The notes beneath the pieces are model-generated. The model was not told the origin of the DNA, did no database searches, and worked only from the letters and a program-made list of their open reading frames with translations. From contig JAHBMJ010000946.1 of assembly GCA_018398765.1 (NCBI GenBank), positions 1 to 25,000 on the forward strand: 25,000 bases of DNA, read 5' to 3'. The first letter of the stretch is position 1, and every line of letters begins with the position of its first letter. Positions 21,282-25,000 of the stretch are shown here, piece after piece. Made by a program: the position numbers and the translations under genes. This DNA comes from Chromera velia (lineage: Eukaryota > Sar > Chromeraceae).

Positions 21282-21785
21282 ATCCCCTAAGCTTTAATTT
21301 GTTCCACTTTTTTTTGGCTTTGGCATGTCTTTCAGGTCAGGTGCTATTCGGTGCCAGGGGCTACGGGTACCAGCCTTATACATCTCGGCATTGCACCGTA
21401 TACATGCACGCAGTCACGCAACTTCTCTATACTCTCATATGAATACAGATCTGTCTCTTTTTGATTGCTTGATCATCATGTCAGACAGGTAAGCTTCATG
21501 AAACATAAGACCGGATTCATGATTTTGACTATTTGTCCGGTTGTTTCCATATATTTTCAGGCTAAAACAGCTACTTTTTTTGTACCGCCCCTCGTGTAGA
21601 ACAGTAGAAGCCCCCTTTTTGCTGAGCAGGGGGGGAAACGGCGGCTGTGCCGCCGTTATGTCTCTTCTTACACTCTGCCCCTACCAAGAGATGTACACAG
21701 GGTTATGAGTGGCATTACTTAGAGAACAAATGTGTAGAAAAACCTAGTAATTTTAAAAAGTGGAACAAATTAATGCTCAGGAGAT
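21282..21785. mobile_element. Non-autonomous DNA transposon-like element, copy A (504 bp)
   Basis: This segment aligns along its whole length with 23706-24201. The left end ATCCCCTAAGC and the right end GCTCAGGAGAT are inverted copies, and the complementarity continues inward for about 30 bases (TTTAATTTGTTCCACTTTT against its near complement). It has no transposase frame. An internal hairpin at 21637-21657 has a 9-base perfect stem. I see no clear target-site duplication, so the superfamily is undetermined. Confidence 0.75.
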
Positions 21786-21948
21786 GTGTGTGTCTCACTT
21801 TTTTTTCTCTTTTTGTGCTTAAATGCAGATGACTGGTGTTGATTAGACCCCTTCGCTAGAGAAAGGATCATCGCCGCTGCCTCTGGGAGGGAGATCCTCA
21901 AAAGTCGGTCTTTTCATTTTCTAGCTGATTTTTCCTCTTGGGCTTCTT

Positions 21949-22031
21949 TGTGTGTGCGTGTGTTCGTGTACGTGTGCGTATGTATATATATACATATGCA
22001 TGTATATAGATGTATGTATATGTAAATTCGT

Positions 22032-22080
<49 letters not shown>

Positions 22081-22118
22081 TGTGTATGTTTATATATATA
22101 TGTGTGTGTGTGTGTGTA

Positions 22119-22201
<83 letters not shown>

Positions 22202-22257
22202 GTGTGTGTGTGTGTATGTGTGTGTGTGTATGTGTGTGTATGTGTGTGTGTATGTAT
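21949..22257. repeat. Long (TG)n/(TA)n tract
   Basis: About 310 bases of alternating TG with blocks of TA (2086-base offset within the tract near 22091-22100 and 22130-22152) and scattered TATG variants. Open frames across it encode only Cys-Val or His-Thr repeats and are artefacts. Confidence 0.95.
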
Positions 22258-22636
22258 CTGTATGTCGGGGAGGGGGAGAGAGCATGAATGTGTGAAAGGA
22301 AAGGAAAAAAAGAGCGAGAGAGAGCTAGAGGTAGACTCAGGCAGTCTAGAAAAATCATGCAGGAAGCACCGTTAAGAAAAAAAAGCACGGAACGACTGTA
22401 CCACTAAAAGTCAGTCAGAGAAAGAACAGTGCATTAATTGATGAGTCAATGGATAAGTGAATAGAAAGATTGACGGATGGGGCGGTGAGAATATTTTTTA
22501 GGAGAGAGATGAAAGATAAGAAAGATGCATGGAGGGGGGGGGCTGGCTGTTGCGGGTGCCAAACTTCTGAAAAGAGAAGCCGGGGTACAAAATCATATTG
22601 TCAGCTGCGGGAGGAGTAGAATGACTTCTGGATGAA

Positions 22637-22685
22637 GAACGGAAAGAGAGAGAGAGAGGAGCAGATAGGCAGGTGTAGTGTAAGA
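22637..22685. repeat. ~48-bp dispersed repeat, copy 1
   Basis: It starts GAACGGAAAGAG and ends GGCAGGTGTAGTGTAAGA. It matches 23538-23586 with only a few differences. A shorter relative begins at 24276 (GAGGAACGGAAAG). Confidence 0.75.
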
Positions 22686-23537
22686 GACATCTTTTAAGTA
22701 GACGACTAAATTTACTTTTAATTTAAATTTAGTATTTTAAACATATAGGAATGTTCTAGTATGATAAGTTCTCTTCCAACAGCCGAAACAGTCCTGCTAT
22801 GCACGTACTGTTTGCTAAGGGACCGACGGTGGACTCTACCGAAATCACCATCTCCAAGATTGGTCAATATGGCAGCATGCTCTCACTTCTGGGTAAATCA
22901 AATAATCGAGCAAAAAGAATGCATGCAAAAAATTCCACTTTTGTGCGATCCGGGTGGGGACGCCGAAAAAAGTGAATAATTAATGTATGCACCTTCTACG
23001 CGCGCATCATTCGCAAGAAGTCACGGGTCTGATTGCATATACGATGGTGCTGACACACCAGAACCGTGCATGCAATATCAGACGGACTGACTCCAAGAAT
23101 GCAACATCTGATCAATCGAGAAGCACAGGATTTTGCTCTCACATTTTTGAGATATAAATTTAGAATGCTTAAAATTAGCCTTTGAGGATGGGGCCTAGCT
23201 TGTATATTAGTTAGCGCCCTAGTCCTATAAAACTTGCATATAGCTTAAATTTCACTATGAAACGGAAATAAAACGGAAATGTCGATCGTTTTTTATTTCT
23301 TTATCAGCAAAGGACAATGTGCTTCAAGACTTAGCAGCTACTGTTATGTCTCTTTGAAGTAACATTTCTGGAATCTAACTCTTCACTCTATTTGCGGTCA
23401 CGTACGCCTGATGAGCTCCCTTCCAGAATCCTTTTTCTGGCTGTGCATAGGGACAAAACCGGTTGTAAAACTTGACTGTTCTTTAGAGTGAAACTTCCAG
23501 TTGAGATAGGTGTCTGCGCATTGTCTTCATCCCAGAG

Positions 23538-23586
23538 GAACGGAAAGAGGGAGAGAGAAGAGCAGACAGGCAGGTGTAGTGCAAGA
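23538..23586. repeat. ~48-bp dispersed repeat, copy 2
   Basis: Second copy of the repeat at 22637-22685, in the same orientation, about 120 bases upstream of element copy B. Confidence 0.75.
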
Positions 23587-23705
23587 ACAAGTCAGTAGTG
23601 CAAGGGCCTACATAGGTTATCACTCGGTTGCATTTAGCTATATTAGAAGTCAGAAAGAAAAAGAGGCCATTTTGAGAAAATTAACTCCAAAGATTTTGTG
23701 TGCCG

Positions 23706-24201
23706 ATCCCCTGAGCTTTAATTTGTTCCACTTTTTTTTGGCTTTGGCATATCTTTCAGGTCAGGTGTCATTCGGTGCGAGAGGCCACGGGTACCAGCCT
23801 TATACATCTCGGCATTGCACCGTATGCATGCACGCAGTCATGTAACTTCTCTACAGTCTCATGTGAATACACATCTATCTCTTTTCGATTGCTTGATCAT
23901 GATGTTAAGCAGGCAAGCTTCATGAAAAATAAGACCAAATTCGTGATTCTGACTATTTGTCCGGTTGTTTCCATATGTTTTAAGGCTAAAACAGCTACTT
24001 TTTTGGTGCTGCCCCTCGTGTAGAAGCCTCTCTTTTGCTGAGCAAGGGGGGAAACGGCAGCTACGCTGCCATCATGTCTCTTCTCACGCTCTACCCCTAC
24101 CAAGAGATGTACGTAGGGTTGTGAGTGGTATTAATTAGAGAACAAATATATAGAAAAACCTAATAATTTTGAAAAGTAGAACAAATTAATGCTCAGGGGA
24201 T
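23706..24201. mobile_element. Non-autonomous DNA transposon-like element, copy B (496 bp)
   Basis: Same orientation as copy A. Its termini match better: ATCCCCTGAGC at the left and GCTCAGGGGAT at the right are perfect complements for 11 bases and continue imperfectly for about 20 more. The internal hairpin (24055-24070) is conserved, with one compensated base pair relative to copy A. No coding capacity. Confidence 0.78.
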
Positions 24202-25000
24202 GTGTATTGTATGCGTCCATCTATTTCGCGTCTGATGCAATGAAATGCATGCAATCAATGTAACACATACAAGTAGAGGAACGGAAAGCCTGAGAGTGGT
24301 TTACCAAGAGAAGACTCTGAGGTACGTCTGGCCCGGAATGAAGTTGAATGAACAGACTCTTTATATAAGCAGGTTGTCTTTCTATGAAGACAGAAGCTCA
24401 TCTAGTCATTCTTTGATGTAAGTCTCTAGAGCGGTGTCAGAGCCGTATAGCTCTGACTGGTAGCATTCTTCCTTTTTAGGCAGTGAAGGCGCCCCATAAC
24501 AGAAAAGACGCCCAACATGGACCTTGTGTAAGTATTAATGTGAGTATGGCGGTACCAAAAATCGGTATTTCTTTGTGGATTGCATTTCTCCAAACAACGA
24601 CTAGAACAGAAACAAAACTAGATCACGTGGGGATTGAAGAGTAAAACTTTAAGTTCTTTATGTCTTCCACCTCCACAAAACCTTTTGACGGCAACAAATA
24701 GTCAGGCAAAAGGTTAGTGCCCTTACGAAAAAATTCTAAATCTCTTGCATGTCCCCATTGAACCTTCCTACCTCCCTCATAAATTCAAATGGAGAAATTA
24801 AAGAGTGTTGCGTGTGCCTGCAGATATTCGAGTAGACCGTTAATAAGATGACAGACGATGAAGAAGGGACTTCGCCATGCATATCTTGCATAGGACCCCA
24901 AAAGACGCCATTTCAAATCGGCCAATAAGACAAGCGGTCCATTTTTAAATGACTTGGCTCTTAGCCAACAAATTCTTTTTTCAAATGCATGCCTCGCTCT

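Larger units (their letters stand above)
20691..25000. other. Gene-free repeat-bearing region
   Basis: Base composition drops to AT-rich just after the stop of the 21-exon gene, and I find no exon-like stretches. Contents listed separately: two copies of an inverted-repeat-ended element, a TG/TA tract, and a ~48-base repeat. The stretches 22700-23500 and 24290-25000 show nothing I can name, apart from TGCATGCA sites at 22920, 23067 and 24246. Confidence 0.6.

Noticed and set aside
21914..22388. Open frames of up to 155 codons over the TG/TA tract
   Set aside because: They encode only Cys-Val, Tyr-Ile or His-Thr repeats, a by-product of the microsatellite.

Overview
This window is nuclear DNA of a unicellular eukaryote. 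Its genes are split by many GT-AG introns, mostly 150-550 nt with acceptors of the type (T/C)GCAG. It has no operons or ribosome binding sites, is full of di- and tetranucleotide microsatellites, and is strongly enriched in the palindrome TGCATGCA. That palindrome is a known target of apicomplexan AP2 factors. With the gene structure, it makes an alveolate alga close to the apicomplexans (a chromerid) my favoured guess, but this is inference.

Layout: (1) 1-3044 is intergenic, with a diverged ~340-bp direct repeat (942-1284 and 1622-1960) and a ~200-bp fold-back element (1977-2180). (2) 3045-7110, plus strand, is an 8-exon gene for mitochondrial D-2-hydroxyglutarate dehydrogenase, 541 aa; all splice phases agree. 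(3) 7111-8508 is intergenic, with a GTCT microsatellite and AT-rich DNA. (4) 8509-9990, minus strand, is the 3' part of an unrecognised gene; its 5' exons are not found, and a poly-C tract with an N lies upstream. (5) 9991-11140 separates two divergently transcribed genes. (6) 11141-20690, plus strand, is a 21-exon gene. My exon model keeps frame throughout and totals 3015 nt (1004 aa). (7) 20691-25000 has no gene. It carries two ~500-bp copies of an element with terminal inverted repeats, a ~310-bp TG/TA tract and smaller repeats.

The most interesting item is the 21-exon gene. Its N-terminal ~400 residues appear to hold two aegerolysin/actinoporin-like beta-sandwich units. Its C-terminal third holds a segment resembling the Swt1-type HEPN domain, in which the RNxWAH signature is degenerate. 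A glycine/serine/proline-rich tail follows. I know of no described protein with this arrangement, but both domain calls come from motif recognition only and need a profile or structure search.

The three genes show no obvious functional link: one is mitochondrial metabolism, one is unknown, and one is a possible membrane-lipid-binding or conflict-type multidomain protein.
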